64,000 nt of DNA from positions 3,038,001 through 3,102,000 of the forward strand of contig NZ_LT629692.1 in assembly GCF_900100885.1 (NCBI RefSeq), read 5' to 3'. Below, in pieces: positions 8,915 to 18,260 of this stretch. The notes under the pieces were generated by a model. That model made no database searches, was not told the DNA's origin, and was given only the letters and a program-made list of their open reading frames with translations. A program made the position numbers and the translations under genes. Positions within the stretch are counted from its first letter, which is position 1. Every line of letters starts with the position of its first letter. Origin of the DNA: Microbacterium pygmaeum. GTDB taxonomy: Bacteria > Actinomycetota > Actinomycetes > Actinomycetales > Microbacteriaceae.

Positions 8915-11032
8915 GTGAGTACCGACGCCGCACCCCGCACCCCTCCCGTCGCCACCCGGACCCCCATCGTCCGCAGTCATCACGGCGACGACGTCGAGGA
9001 CGGCTACGAGTGGTTCCGCGCCAAAGAGGATGCCGCCGTCGTGGCCCACCTCGAGGCGGAGAACGCCTACACCGAGCAGCGCACCGCGCACCTCGCCGGA
9101 CTTCGCGAGAAGATCTTCACCGAGATCAAGGACCGCACGCTCGAGACCGACCTGTCGGTGCCGACCCGCCGCGGCGACTGGTGGTACTACGGCCGCACCG
9201 TCGAGGGGCAGCAGTACGGCATCCAGTGCCGCGCACCGCTGGCCTCGCCCGACGACTGGACGCCGCCCGATCTGTCGGTCGCGGCGGATGTGATCGGCGA
9301 GCAGATCCTGCTCGACGGGAACGTCGAAGCCGAAGGGCACGAGTTCTTCTCGCTGGGCAGCTTCGAGGTGAGCAATGACGGCAACCGGATGCTGTTCGGC
9401 ATCGACGTCGCCGGCGACGAGCGCTACACGATCCGCGTCCGCGATCTCGTCACGGGCGAGACGCTGCCGGACGAGATCCCGGACACCTTCGCCGGTGCCG
9501 GCTTCTCCCCCGACGGCCGGTTCATCGTGTACACGACCGTCGACGACGCCTGGCGACCCGACACCGTCTGGCTGCACGAGCTGGGCACGGCCGTCAGCGC
9601 TGACGAGAGGCTGTTCCACGAGCCCGATGAGCGGTTCTGGGTCGGCGCGGGCTTCACGCGCAGCGACAAGTACCTGATGATCGGCGTCGGGTCATCGATC
9701 ACGTCCGAGGAGTGGATCGTGGATGCCGCGGACCTGCGCTCCACGCCGCGCGTCGTGTGGCCTCGCACCGAAGGGATCGAATACGACTCGGACCACGCCG
9801 TCATCGACGGCGAGGACGTCCTCTACATCCTGCACAACGACGGTGCCCTCGATTTCGAGCTCGTGCGGGTCGCGGCATCCGACCCCTCCGGGCCTCGGGA
9901 GGTCGTGCTCCCGCACCGGCCCGGCGAACGACTGCTCGGCGTCTCGACCTTCCGCGACTGGGGCGTCGTCGGCTACCGCAGCGGCGGCCTCGCGCGTCTC
10001 GGGATGCTCGACTACGCCGATGGGACGATCCGCGAGCTCGAATTCGACGAGCCGCTGTATTCGGTCGGCGCCGGCGGCAACCCGGAGTGGGCGCCTCCGC
10101 TGATCCGCGTCGGCTACGGGTCGTTCGTCACCCCGGGCACGGTCTACGACTACGAGGTCGCCACGTCCGAGCTGCACCTGCGCAAGCGGCAGCCCGTGCT
10201 GGGCGGCTACGAGCCGTCGGAGTACGCGCAGGAACGCGTCTGGGCGACCGCGCAGGACGGAACGCAGATCCCGATCTCGCTGGTCTGGAAGCGCTCGTTC
10301 GGCGACGCCGGCGCCGCACCGCGACCGGTGCACCTGTACGGCTACGGCTCCTACGAGCACTCGATCGAGCCGGGCTTCTCGGTGGCGCGCCTCTCGGCGC
10401 TGGATCGCGGCGTGATCTTCGCGGTGGCCCACGTGCGCGGCGGCGGCGAGATGGGCAGGCAGTGGTACGAGGACGGGAAGCTGCTGCACAAGCGCAACAC
10501 GTTCACGGACTTCGTCGACTGCGCGCTGCACCTGATCGACTCCGGGTACACGACCGCCGACCGGATGGTCGCCGAGGGCGGTTCGGCGGGCGGGCTGCTC
10601 ATGGGCGCCGTGGCGAACCTCGCCCCCGAGCTGTTCGCCGGCATCCTGGCCGATGTGCCCTTCGTCGATGCGCTGACCACGATCCTCGACCCGTCGCTGC
10701 CGCTCACCGTCATCGAGTGGGACGAGTGGGGCGACCCGCTGCACAACGCCGACGTCTACGCCTACATGAAGTCGTACTCGCCCTACGAGAACGTGCGGAC
10801 GGATGCTCCGTACCCGAAGATCCTCGCCGTCACCTCGCTCAACGACACTCGCGTGCTGTACGTCGAGCCGGCGAAGTGGGTCGCGCGCCTGCGCGAGGTC
10901 GGCGCCGATGCACTGCTGAAGTGCGAGATGGTCGCCGGGCACGGCGGGGTCAGCGGGCGCTACAACGCGTGGCGCGAGCGCGCCTTCGAGCTGGCGTGGC
11001 TGCTCGACGTGCTGGGCGTGGCCGAGGTCTGA
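8915..11032 (+). CDS. ptrB: Oligopeptidase B (S9 family serine peptidase)
   Basis: Cytosolic serine peptidase cleaving after basic residues in short peptides. An N-terminal beta-propeller (to about residue 420) covers a C-terminal alpha/beta hydrolase domain with nucleophile S557 in GGSAGG, D644 in LNDTRV and H676 in AGHGG. At 705 residues the length is typical. Start is GTG, six bases after the -10-like TACCGT with no Shine-Dalgarno, so leaderless translation is likely. It stands alone; a palindromic repeat follows its stop. Confidence 0.9.
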   Translation: MSTDAAPRTPPVATRTPIVRSHHGDDVEDGYEWFRAKEDAAVVAHLEAENAYTEQRTAHLAGLREKIFTEIKDRTLETDLSVPTRRGDWWYYGRTVEGQQYGIQCRAPLASPDDWTPPDLSVAADVIGEQILLDGNVEAEGHEFFSLGSFEVSNDGNRMLFGIDVAGDERYTIRVRDLVTGETLPDEIPDTFAGAGFSPDGRFIVYTTVDDAWRPDTVWLHELGTAVSADERLFHEPDERFWVGAGFTRSDKYLMIGVGSSITSEEWIVDAADLRSTPRVVWPRTEGIEYDSDHAVIDGEDVLYILHNDGALDFELVRVAASDPSGPREVVLPHRPGERLLGVSTFRDWGVVGYRSGGLARLGMLDYADGTIRELEFDEPLYSVGAGGNPEWAPPLIRVGYGSFVTPGTVYDYEVATSELHLRKRQPVLGGYEPSEYAQERVWATAQDGTQIPISLVWKRSFGDAGAAPRPVHLYGYGSYEHSIEPGFSVARLSALDRGVIFAVAHVRGGGEMGRQWYEDGKLLHKRNTFTDFVDCALHLIDSGYTTADRMVAEGGSAGGLLMGAVANLAPELFAGILADVPFVDALTTILDPSLPLTVIEWDEWGDPLHNADVYAYMKSYSPYENVRTDAPYPKILAVTSLNDTRVLYVEPAKWVARLREVGADALLKCEMVAGHGGVSGRYNAWRERAFELAWLLDVLGVAEV

Positions 11033-11100
11033 CCCGCCGCCGCGCCGCCCCCGCGCGCCGGGCGCCTGGCTCGGCCCGCCGCAGCCCACCACCGCAGGAC

Positions 11101-11162
11101 AGGAGATCGGGCGGGAACAGGACCATCCTCGTGAAAACGTCCTGTCCCGGCGCGATCTCCTG
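11101..11162. repeat. Palindromic intergenic repeat, family 1, left copy
   Basis: Inverted repeat with 23-base arms (11101-11123 and 11139-11161, 20 of 23 paired) and a 15-base loop. The arm ends in ACAGGAC. A second related copy lies in the same orientation at 12138-12199, beyond the intervening nuclease-like gene. It may serve as a terminator for ptrB and the convergent gene. Confidence 0.75.
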
Positions 11163-11165
11163 CGT

Positions 11166-12026
11166 TCAGGCGCGGCGCCTGCCGCCGTGCCGCCGATGTT
11201 GCCCCTGCGCGATCGCGGCCGAGATGATGCCGATCACGGAGTCCGGCTGGAACATGACCTGCACGTAGTCGAACCGCAGAACGCTGTACCCGCGCAGAAC
11301 GAGCCGCGCATCCGCCCGCAGGTCGCGACGTCGGTCCTTCGCGCGGTGATGTTCGAAGCCGTCCAGCTGCACCGCGAGACACTCCCCGATCAGCCCGTCG
11401 ACGGGGTGCCCGTCGATCCAGACCTGCTGACGGACCGCGACGCCGATCGAACGCATCAGCAGCAGGAATCTCGTCTCGATGCCGGAGTCCGACTGCGTCG
11501 AGGCCATCTCCGCCAGTCGTCGCGCCGGCGTGCTCTTCCACTCGACTCGCTCGAGGACCTCAGCCGCCACGAGCTTCCTGCGGATCGCCGACTCCCACAC
11601 GGGAAGCGCCTCGTCAACGGCGACGCAGCGCGCGACGTGGGAGAGCACGTTCACGATCGGATCCTCGAGCACTCCCACTGCGATCGGTGACGGACCCTGC
11701 GACCAGTGCAGTCGCACCCCCTCAGCCGCGTTACGCGACGCTGTCGAGGCGACTGCGAGATGCAGTTCGGCGTGTTCGGGTGTCCACAGTCCAAGGCGCC
11801 GCGCCTGCGTCAGGCACGTCAGCCGACCGCCCGCCTCCGCCGCGCGGCGAAGATCCGGAGCGCAGCCCGGCAGGGCCAGCCACGATCGCCGCACGCGTTC
11901 GACCGACCCGCGATCGACAGCGGAGCGCATCGCGTGCGGAGTGAAGCCCGCGGCGATGGCATCCGCCGTTCGGGCGATGCCGCCGCTGGATCCCAGCCAT
12001 CCGATGAGATCATCAACCGTCCGCAT
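11166..12026 (-). CDS. AbiEi-like/DUF559 nuclease-fold protein
   Basis: 286-residue two-domain protein. Residues 1-60 look like the winged-helix domain found at the N-terminus of AbiEi-type antitoxins. Residues 180-275 match DUF559, a Vsr/PD-(D/E)XK-like nuclease fold: E184, D210, LDG at 221-223, HH at 226-227, RRRD at 232-235 and GYSVLRFDYVQVM. The residue two before the core Asp is Gln (VQLDG), where acidic residues are common, so nuclease activity is uncertain. Start ATG at 12026 is six bases after CACCGT. No toxin partner is adjacent. Direct copies of a palindrome flank the gene on both sides, which suggests a self-contained cassette. Confidence 0.75.
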   Translation of the reverse strand: MRTVDDLIGWLGSSGGIARTADAIAAGFTPHAMRSAVDRGSVERVRRSWLALPGCAPDLRRAAEAGGRLTCLTQARRLGLWTPEHAELHLAVASTASRNAAEGVRLHWSQGPSPIAVGVLEDPIVNVLSHVARCVAVDEALPVWESAIRRKLVAAEVLERVEWKSTPARRLAEMASTQSDSGIETRFLLLMRSIGVAVRQQVWIDGHPVDGLIGECLAVQLDGFEHHRAKDRRRDLRADARLVLRGYSVLRFDYVQVMFQPDSVIGIISAAIAQGQHRRHGGRRRA

Positions 12027-12137
12027 GCCACCACGGTGCCTGAGCCGCGCGGCCCGCGGTCGATCGGATCCGTGGAGTGGGGAGAGCTCGGGCGGACGAC
12101 CGCGTGTGGAGGATCGGCTCGCCCGCCACGCCGCTGC

Positions 12138-12199
12138 AGGCGATCGGGCGAGGACAGGACAATTCCGGCGCGATCGTCCTGTCGCGGCGCGTTCTCCTG
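12138..12199. repeat. Palindromic intergenic repeat, family 1, right copy
   Basis: Related to 11101-11162 over the same 62 bases (my manual alignment gives roughly four-fifths identity, gap-free), with a core GACAGGAC (12153-12160) facing GTCCTGTC (12176-12183). The outer stem is more degenerate than in the left copy. It lies between pfkA and the nuclease-like gene. Confidence 0.7.
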
Positions 12200-12243
12200 T
12201 GCGCACAGCAGGACACAAGCGGATGCCGCGCCCGGCGCGCGCG

Positions 12244-13272
12244 TCAGCCGAAGAGCGCGGCGGCCTCTTCGTAGCGATAGAGCGGGACGGTGTTGAGCTC
12301 GCCCAGCGCCTCGGCGAAGGGCACCCGCACGATGTCGGTGCCCTTGAGCGAGACCATCTGGCCCCAGGCGCCCTCGACGATCGCGTCGGCGGTGTGCAGG
12401 CCGAGGCGGGTGGCCAGCACCCGGTCGAACGCGGACGGCGAACCGCCGCGCTGGATGTGGCCGAGGACGGTGGCGCGGGTCTCGATACCGGTGCGGCGCT
12501 CGATCTCGGGTGCGAGCACCTCGCTGATGCCGCCGAGGCGCGGGCGGTTGAAGGCGTCCAGACCCTTGTCGCTGAAGGCCTCGTCCATGCCGGTCAGGGT
12601 GAAGCCCTCGGAGACGACCACCAGCGGGGCGCGGCCCCGGTCGTGCGCACGGGTGACCTGGTCGCAGATCTCGTCGATCGAGAGCGGCACCTCGGGGATG
12701 CAGATCACGTGGGCGCCCGCGGCGATGCCGGCGTGGAGGGCGATCCACCCGACGTGGCGCCCCATGACCTCGGCGACCATGCAGCGCTGGTGGGAGTCGC
12801 CCGTCGTGCGGAGGCGATCCATCGCGTCGGTGGCGATGTTCACGGCGGTGTCGAAGCCGAACGAGTAGTCGGTGGCGCGCAGGTCGTTGTCGATCGTCTT
12901 GGGGACGCCGATGACGTTGATGCCGTCTTTGGCCAGCCGGTCGGCAGCAGCCAGCGTTCCCTCGCCGCCGATCGCGACGATCCCGTCGATGCGGTGGCCG
13001 TAGAGCGTCTTGGAGATGTTCTCCGCGCCGCCGCGGGGTCCCTCGTACGGGTTGGTGCGCGAGGTGCCGAGGATCGTGCCGCCCACCTTCGACAGGCCCT
13101 TGACCTCATGGCGGGTCAGCGGGAAGAAGTCGGCGTCGACGACCCCGCGCCAGCCGTCGCGGATGCCGACGAATTCCAGATCGTACGTCGTCGTGCCCTT
13201 CAGCACGACGCCTCGGATCACGGCGTTCAGACCCGGGCAGTCGCCGCCGCTGGTGAGGATTCCGATCTTCAT
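12244..13272 (-). CDS. pfkA: 6-phosphofructokinase, group III
   Basis: Phosphorylates fructose 6-phosphate in glycolysis. GGDCPGLN (9-16), GGEGT (102-106) and PKTIDND (124-130) mark the nucleotide and sugar-phosphate sites. The residue equivalent to E. coli Gly104 is Gly, as in ATP enzymes, but the one equivalent to Gly124 is Lys (K125), as in pyrophosphate enzymes. This G/K pair is the known group III pattern in actinomycetes, where the characterised members use ATP. The ATG at 13272 has AAGGA seven bases upstream; in-frame codons farther upstream are not supported. 342 residues is normal. Confidence 0.92.
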   Translation of the reverse strand: MKIGILTSGGDCPGLNAVIRGVVLKGTTTYDLEFVGIRDGWRGVVDADFFPLTRHEVKGLSKVGGTILGTSRTNPYEGPRGGAENISKTLYGHRIDGIVAIGGEGTLAAADRLAKDGINVIGVPKTIDNDLRATDYSFGFDTAVNIATDAMDRLRTTGDSHQRCMVAEVMGRHVGWIALHAGIAAGAHVICIPEVPLSIDEICDQVTRAHDRGRAPLVVVSEGFTLTGMDEAFSDKGLDAFNRPRLGGISEVLAPEIERRTGIETRATVLGHIQRGGSPSAFDRVLATRLGLHTADAIVEGAWGQMVSLKGTDIVRVPFAEALGELNTVPLYRYEEAAALFG

Positions 13273-13373
13273 GCTGTGGTCCTTGCTGTCGGGAACTCGG
13301 GCCGGCGACGGTGCCGCATCCGACACTACCGCCGCCGAACCCCGCGAGCGACCCGGCCCGGAAGCGCGCCGGG

Positions 13374-15521
13374 TCAGTCCGCGCCGAGCGCCTGACGCAC
13401 CAGATGCATGAGCGCGGAGAGCTGCACCGAATCGCTGGACTGGGGGTCGACGGCCTCGCCGTCCAAGGCCCGCGCGGCGAGTCCCTGCTTCGAGTCGATG
13501 AGCTCCGCGATCTTCGTGTCGATCGTGTGCGCGGCGATGATGCGCCAGGCGGTGACCGGCTCGTCCTGGCCGATGCGGTGCACGCGGTCGATCGCCTGCG
13601 TCTGCTCGGCGGCCGTCCACGACAGCTCGGCGAGCACCACGTTGGAGGCGGCCTGCATGTTCACGCCGACGCCCGCCGCCGTGAGCGAGCACACCGCGAT
13701 GCCGACGCCCGGATCGTTGTTGAAGTCGTCGATCGCCTGCTGACGGGCGGTCGTGGTCTGATCGCCGCGCAGCGACACCGTCCGGAGGCCGGCGGAGGCG
13801 AAGTGGGCCTCCGCCGCATCCATCACGTCGATGTGCTTCGCGAAGAAGACGACCTTGCCGACCGAGCGCTGCAGCTGCACGGCGTAGTCGGCGGCCAGCA
13901 GCGCCTTGGCCTGACCGATCCTGCGGACCATCGTGAAGACGTTCTCCGAGCCGGTGCCTGCGGCCTTGGACTCTTCGAGCTCGTTCTGCGCGACCAGCCG
14001 GACGATGTCGGCGTCCACCTCGCCGGGTGCGAGACCACGGTCGCCGCGCGCGTCGATGATGCGGCGGTAGCGATCGGCCAGGCGCGATCCCAACTCGCGC
14101 TCGGCGGCGCGGATCGAACGGCCGAACTCGTCGTCCAGCTCGACGGGCAGATCGGCGATCAGCTTGTCGGGCAGGTCGGCGGCGACGTCCTTCTTCTTGC
14201 GGCGGACGATCCCCATCGAGATCACCGCGTCCCGCGCCTCGGGGTAGAACGCCTTGTCGGCCGGCGTCAGTCCGGTCGCGTCCAGGCGCGACATGAGGTC
14301 GGCGGCGGGCTTCTCGCCCGTCGTCCAGCCGAGGAAGCGCCAGATGGCGTCGAAATCCTCGACGTCGTTGATCAGCGGAGTTCCGGTCAGGGCGAGCAGC
14401 AGAGGGTTGCGGACCTGCTCGCGGATACGCGCTCCGAGCGCCAGCACGTTCTGCGAGCGCTGCGAGGAGAGGTTCTTGATGAAGTGCGCCTCGTCGACGA
14501 CGATGCCCTTCAGCCCGATCGAGCTGAGCCAGGACAGGTGCCGGTCGAGGATCTCGTAGTTGACGATGAAGACGTCCGCGAAGGCGTCGACATCCTCACC
14601 GTCGCCCGAGATCACGGTCGCGCGCCGCTGCGGAGTCCACCGCTCGACCTCGCGTGCCCAGTTCATCTTGACGACGTTGGGCACCACGGCCAGCAACGGG
14701 TAGGCATCGGCGACGGATGCCGCGAGCACAGACTCCGCCGTCTTGCCCAGGCCCGGCTCATCGGCCAGGAGGAACGTGCGGTGGCCCTCGCGAACCGCTT
14801 CCAGGAACCGGGACTGGTGCACCATGATCTCCAGCCCCTTGGGCGAGAGACGGTCGAACTCGGGCACGGGCGGCAGGTCCATCGAGGCGCTGGCGCCGCC
14901 GGCACCGGTCTCGAAGGCCTTGTACAGCGGGCCCATGAGCTCCCAGCCGTCCAGGCGACGCCGCGGCGTCTCCTTCGGGGCGTGCGCTGCCAGGTCGGGA
15001 GCCAGGAACGGGTTGGCCATCTGCCGCGCCTCGATCGTGGGCGGGACCACCTGTCGTTCGGCCAACGCTGCCGGCACCACCGTGGCGGCGGTGGGCTTCG
15101 TGTCCGTGATGATCAGCTCATCGGGGGCGAGCTCCGCGCCCGATTCGAGCAGCCAGTCGCGACGCATGCGCCGAGCGACCGGAGACGCGGCCTGATCGAC
15201 CTCGAGCAGCTGGATCAGCGACGTGTCGCGCGCAGCGGTCTTGGCGAGGATCGTGGCGACGCCGTCGAGCCGTTTGAGCAGCTCTGCACGGGCGGCGTCG
15301 GTGACCGCGTTGTCGGCCTTCACACGGGCGCGCTCTTCGCGCACCAGGAAGGCGATCACCTGGAACTTGACGCGGTTCGTCGGCCCGAGCTTCCCGCGTT
15401 GGGCCTTGGCCTCCACCTCGCGCACCTTGCGGGCGAGGATGGGGATGATCGGCGCTTCGTCGTCGCGGCGCGACGAGGACGGCTTCCGGCGCCGTTGCGC
15501 TGTCGATGCCGTGGTCGGCAT
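13374..15521 (-). CDS. SNF2/Rad54-like DEAD/DEAH helicase
   Basis: 715-residue superfamily 2 ATPase. An N-terminal 230-residue region is helical and basic with no recognised domain. The SNF2 core follows: motif I ADEPGLGKTAES near 252, motif II DEAH near 339, ALTGTPL (motif III), and in the second lobe FNNDPGVGIAVCSLTAAGVGVN and QAIDRVHRIGQ (motifs V-VI). Such enzymes translocate on double-stranded DNA and remodel protein-DNA complexes; no nuclease or SWIM zinc domain is attached. ATG start is preceded by AGGAGG. The role in this genome is unknown; repair or transcription recycling are possible. Confidence 0.85.
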   Translation of the reverse strand: MPTTASTAQRRRKPSSSRRDDEAPIIPILARKVREVEAKAQRGKLGPTNRVKFQVIAFLVREERARVKADNAVTDAARAELLKRLDGVATILAKTAARDTSLIQLLEVDQAASPVARRMRRDWLLESGAELAPDELIITDTKPTAATVVPAALAERQVVPPTIEARQMANPFLAPDLAAHAPKETPRRRLDGWELMGPLYKAFETGAGGASASMDLPPVPEFDRLSPKGLEIMVHQSRFLEAVREGHRTFLLADEPGLGKTAESVLAASVADAYPLLAVVPNVVKMNWAREVERWTPQRRATVISGDGEDVDAFADVFIVNYEILDRHLSWLSSIGLKGIVVDEAHFIKNLSSQRSQNVLALGARIREQVRNPLLLALTGTPLINDVEDFDAIWRFLGWTTGEKPAADLMSRLDATGLTPADKAFYPEARDAVISMGIVRRKKKDVAADLPDKLIADLPVELDDEFGRSIRAAERELGSRLADRYRRIIDARGDRGLAPGEVDADIVRLVAQNELEESKAAGTGSENVFTMVRRIGQAKALLAADYAVQLQRSVGKVVFFAKHIDVMDAAEAHFASAGLRTVSLRGDQTTTARQQAIDDFNNDPGVGIAVCSLTAAGVGVNMQAASNVVLAELSWTAAEQTQAIDRVHRIGQDEPVTAWRIIAAHTIDTKIAELIDSKQGLAARALDGEAVDPQSSDSVQLSALMHLVRQALGAD

Positions 15522-15722
15522 GCTCCTCCTGAGCGTGTGTGCCGGGTGTTCCGGCGGGTACCGGCGGACCGGTGCGGTGGGCGTGCTTCCGCGGGCGGCT
15601 TGCGGCCGTCACGAGCGCGGAACGGATGTCTTCTTCTCCGGCAGCGGGTACTCGCTTCAGCGAGCTGCGGCGACGATGTCGATGACGATCCTCCCGTTCA
15701 GTCTAGCCGAATAAGGCCCGTC

Positions 15723-16373
15723 TCAGCCCCAGAGGGTCGCGACGATGTCTTCGGTATAGCCGTCGGGCGAGAAATCGATCGTGGCGGTGGACACCCACCC
15801 GTCGCCGCGGACGTAGTGCACCTCGCCGATCGTCACCATCTCGTCGTCCTGATCGATGACCGTCTGCTCCGTCCGGCACACGGTGCCGTCGGCGAGCGGC
15901 TCGCAGGCGAAGCCGGCCACGGCGAGCGCGTCCAGCAGCGCCTGCGACTGGGCGGCGTCGATCACCGAGACGTTCGTGGCGAGTCCGGTCTCGCTGGGCT
16001 GCCCCCACGAGCATCGGATGGTGGGGATGCCGGAGGCGAGCAGTTCGAGGGCGGCGACGTTCTGCGACGCGGTCATGGTCACGCCGGGATCGTTCATCGG
16101 CGGGTTCTGCGCGTTCAGCGAGGCCAGCATCGCCGGCGAGTAGAGCTGCTCGCACGAGGTCGGCAGTGAGAACGAGGCGTCGGGCAGTTCGCTCTCGATC
16201 GGCGACGGCGACGCCGTCGACGGACCCGGCGTCGAGGTGGCGGACGCGGTGGGCGACGGGGTCGCCGACGGCTCGGGTTGGCAGCCGACGATGCCGACGG
16301 TCAGCAGTGCCAGCGCGGCGAGCGTCGCCGCTGCGCGCGTGCGAACGAGAACGGGCAAGGATGCCGGTGCCAC
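15723..16373 (-). CDS. Putative secreted lipoprotein
   Basis: 216-residue exported protein of unknown function. A GTG start at 16373 with GGAGG four bases away gives a signal peptide with a hydrophobic core and a lipobox ending IVGC, so the mature protein would be lipid-anchored outside the membrane. A Ser/Thr/Pro-rich linker of about 35 residues precedes a globular domain with three further cysteines (CEQ, IRC, FAC/TVC region). It lies 35 bases downstream of the glycerophosphodiesterase gene on the same strand and may be co-transcribed. No family recognised. Confidence 0.7.
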   Translation of the reverse strand: MAPASLPVLVRTRAAATLAALALLTVGIVGCQPEPSATPSPTASATSTPGPSTASPSPIESELPDASFSLPTSCEQLYSPAMLASLNAQNPPMNDPGVTMTASQNVAALELLASGIPTIRCSWGQPSETGLATNVSVIDAAQSQALLDALAVAGFACEPLADGTVCRTEQTVIDQDDEMVTIGEVHYVRGDGWVSTATIDFSPDGYTEDIVATLWG

Positions 16374-16408
16374 GACACCTCCGAGGTCGGGATCGATACC
16401 TCCCGAAC

Positions 16409-17308
16409 CTACCTCTCGCCCGCGACGGAACGCTGCCACTCGGACAGCGTGGCGGGATCGTCGGTGACGATCCCGTCCACCCCGAGGGCGGTCACCTCGT
16501 CCCACTGCTTGTCGCTGTTGAGGGTGTGGACGACCACCCTGATGCCCGCGGCGTGCAACTCGGAGACGACGTCCGGCCGCTCCAGCACCGCCCGGCGGTC
16601 GACGATGATGCCGCGGACGTCCGTCTCGCGCAGCGCCCGCACGACATCGACGGGCAGATGCCGGACGATCACGAGACGGGACACCACCGGCGAGGCAGAG
16701 CGCGCCAGGGCGAGCGTGCGCGCATCGAAGCTGGCCATCGCGACGCTGCGCTCCAGATCGCGCGAGGTCACGTCCGCCACGAGCGCCGCCACCGCCGGCT
16801 CGTCCCAGAGGCCCTTGAGCTCAACGATCGCGCGATGCCCCGAATCGGCCAGTACCTCCAGGAACTCCGCGAACGTCGGCACCCGGGTGCCCGCGAACGA
16901 CGGGTCGAACCACGCCCCGGCATCGAGCGCTGCGACCTCGGCCAGCGTGAGCTCTGCGAGCCGACCGTGGCCGTCCGTCGTGCGATCGACGGTCGTGTCG
17001 TGCATCAGGACCGGCTGACGGTCGAGCGTGAGTGCGACATCGACCTCGACGTAGTCGAATCCGGACGCCAGTGCCGCAGAGATCGCCGGCAGCGTGTTCT
17101 CCGGCGCCGTCGCGCCGCCGCCACGGTGGCTGGCGATGAACGCCTCGTCACCCGGCGTGCGGGTCTGGCCCCACAGCTCGGTCGCGCTCACCCGCGCGGG
17201 CGTGGCACCCACGAAGGCGATGACGATGCTCGCCGCGGCGAGCACGCAGACGATCAGCAGCGCATGCAGCCGATCGGGCGAGCGATCGGCCGGCGAGGGG
17301 TCGGGCAT
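16409..17308 (-). CDS. Membrane-anchored glycerophosphodiester phosphodiesterase
   Basis: Hydrolyses deacylated phospholipids to glycerol 3-phosphate and an alcohol. An N-terminal helix (about 14-34) anchors the enzyme, so the active site faces outward. HRGGG (61-65), APEN (68-71), EVDV (88-91) and MHD (102-104) give the catalytic histidines and metal ligands of the GDPD TIM barrel. 299 residues including the anchor is typical. Start ATG has GGAGGA upstream. A lipoprotein gene follows at 35 bases and could be a partner. Confidence 0.87.
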   Translation of the reverse strand: MPDPSPADRSPDRLHALLIVCVLAAASIVIAFVGATPARVSATELWGQTRTPGDEAFIASHRGGGATAPENTLPAISAALASGFDYVEVDVALTLDRQPVLMHDTTVDRTTDGHGRLAELTLAEVAALDAGAWFDPSFAGTRVPTFAEFLEVLADSGHRAIVELKGLWDEPAVAALVADVTSRDLERSVAMASFDARTLALARSASPVVSRLVIVRHLPVDVVRALRETDVRGIIVDRRAVLERPDVVSELHAAGIRVVVHTLNSDKQWDEVTALGVDGIVTDDPATLSEWQRSVAGER

Positions 17309-17399
17309 CGGGCATGTCCTCCGGGAAACCCACGTCGTCCTCGACGTGTGGATCCACCATACATGCGCCGTTACGCATTCGTTACCGAACCGCGCGGTG

Positions 17400-18260
17400 T
17401 CAGATCATGCTCTTGGTGTGCCACACCGTCTTGGTCTCGGTGAACGCGCTGATCCGCTCGAGCGACGGAGCCGCGGCATCCGCACCCTCCTCCGGCGGCA
17501 GCACGCGCTTGAGGGTGTCGGCCGCGGCGATCTGCAGATCGATCCAGTCCAGTCCGCTCGCTCCGACGAGGTCCAGCGCGTTCACGTCGGCGTGCGAGGC
17601 GAGCCACGGTGCGATCTCCGCAGGCGAGCCGGTCAAGACGTTGACGACTCCCCCCGGCACGTCCGAGGTGGCCAGCACCTCGGCGAGGCTGATCGCGGAG
17701 AGGGGCAGGGACTGGCTGGCGACGACCACCACCGTGTTCCCGGTGACCAGTGGCGGCGCGATCGCCGAGACGAGTCCCAGCAGTGACGAGTCCTGCGGTG
17801 CGATCACCGCCACGACGCCGGTCGGCTCGGGCACCGAGATGTTGAAGTAGGGGCCGGCCACGGGGTTGGCATTGCCGGCGACCTGCGCGTGCTTGTCCGT
17901 CCAGCCCGCGTACCAGATCCATCGGTCGATGGCCTCGTCGACCTGCGCACCGGCGACCGCCGCGCTCGCACCCTCGAGGGTGGTGATCTCCTCGATGAAC
18001 TGAGCTCGGCGTCCTTCCAGCAGCTCGGCGATCCGGTAGAGGACCTGACCGCGGTTGTACGCCGTCGCCGCGGACCACCCCTTCACCGCACCGCGCGCCG
18101 CGACGACGGCATCGCGGGCGTCCTTGCGGGAGGCCTGGGCGACGTTCGCGACGAAACCGCCCTTGACGGCCGACACCTCATACGTGCGTCCGGACTCGCT
18201 GCGCGGGAACGCACCGCCGATGTAGAGCTTGTACGTCTTGGGGACTGCGAGGCGGGTCAC
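17400..18260 (-). CDS. Truncated aldehyde dehydrogenase-like protein (ALDH16 C-terminal type)
   Basis: 286-residue ALDH relative that keeps the N-terminal and NAD-binding folds (KLYIGGAFP near 11, GVVAVIAP, PLVTGNTVVVVAS) but lacks the catalytic domain and its cysteine, ending in an oligomerisation-arm-like tail. Its ATG overlaps the stop of the full ALDH upstream (ATGA, 18257-18260). Added to the partner the total is 784 residues, close to ALDH16 proteins, which are one chain of a full ALDH plus a truncated catalytic-dead one. I infer a split ALDH16, not a decayed copy: the reading frame is intact and coupled. Expected role is structural. Confidence 0.75.
   Translation of the reverse strand: MTRLAVPKTYKLYIGGAFPRSESGRTYEVSAVKGGFVANVAQASRKDARDAVVAARGAVKGWSAATAYNRGQVLYRIAELLEGRRAQFIEEITTLEGASAAVAGAQVDEAIDRWIWYAGWTDKHAQVAGNANPVAGPYFNISVPEPTGVVAVIAPQDSSLLGLVSAIAPPLVTGNTVVVVASQSLPLSAISLAEVLATSDVPGGVVNVLTGSPAEIAPWLASHADVNALDLVGASGLDWIDLQIAAADTLKRVLPPEEGADAAAPSLERISAFTETKTVWHTKSMI

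Noticed and set aside
11166..12026. Complete AbiE toxin-antitoxin system
   Set aside because: No AbiEii-type nucleotidyltransferase partner next to it.
13311..16169. 952-codon plus-strand frame
   Set aside because: Antisense to the helicase and lipoprotein genes; no motif and codon pattern of a shadow frame.
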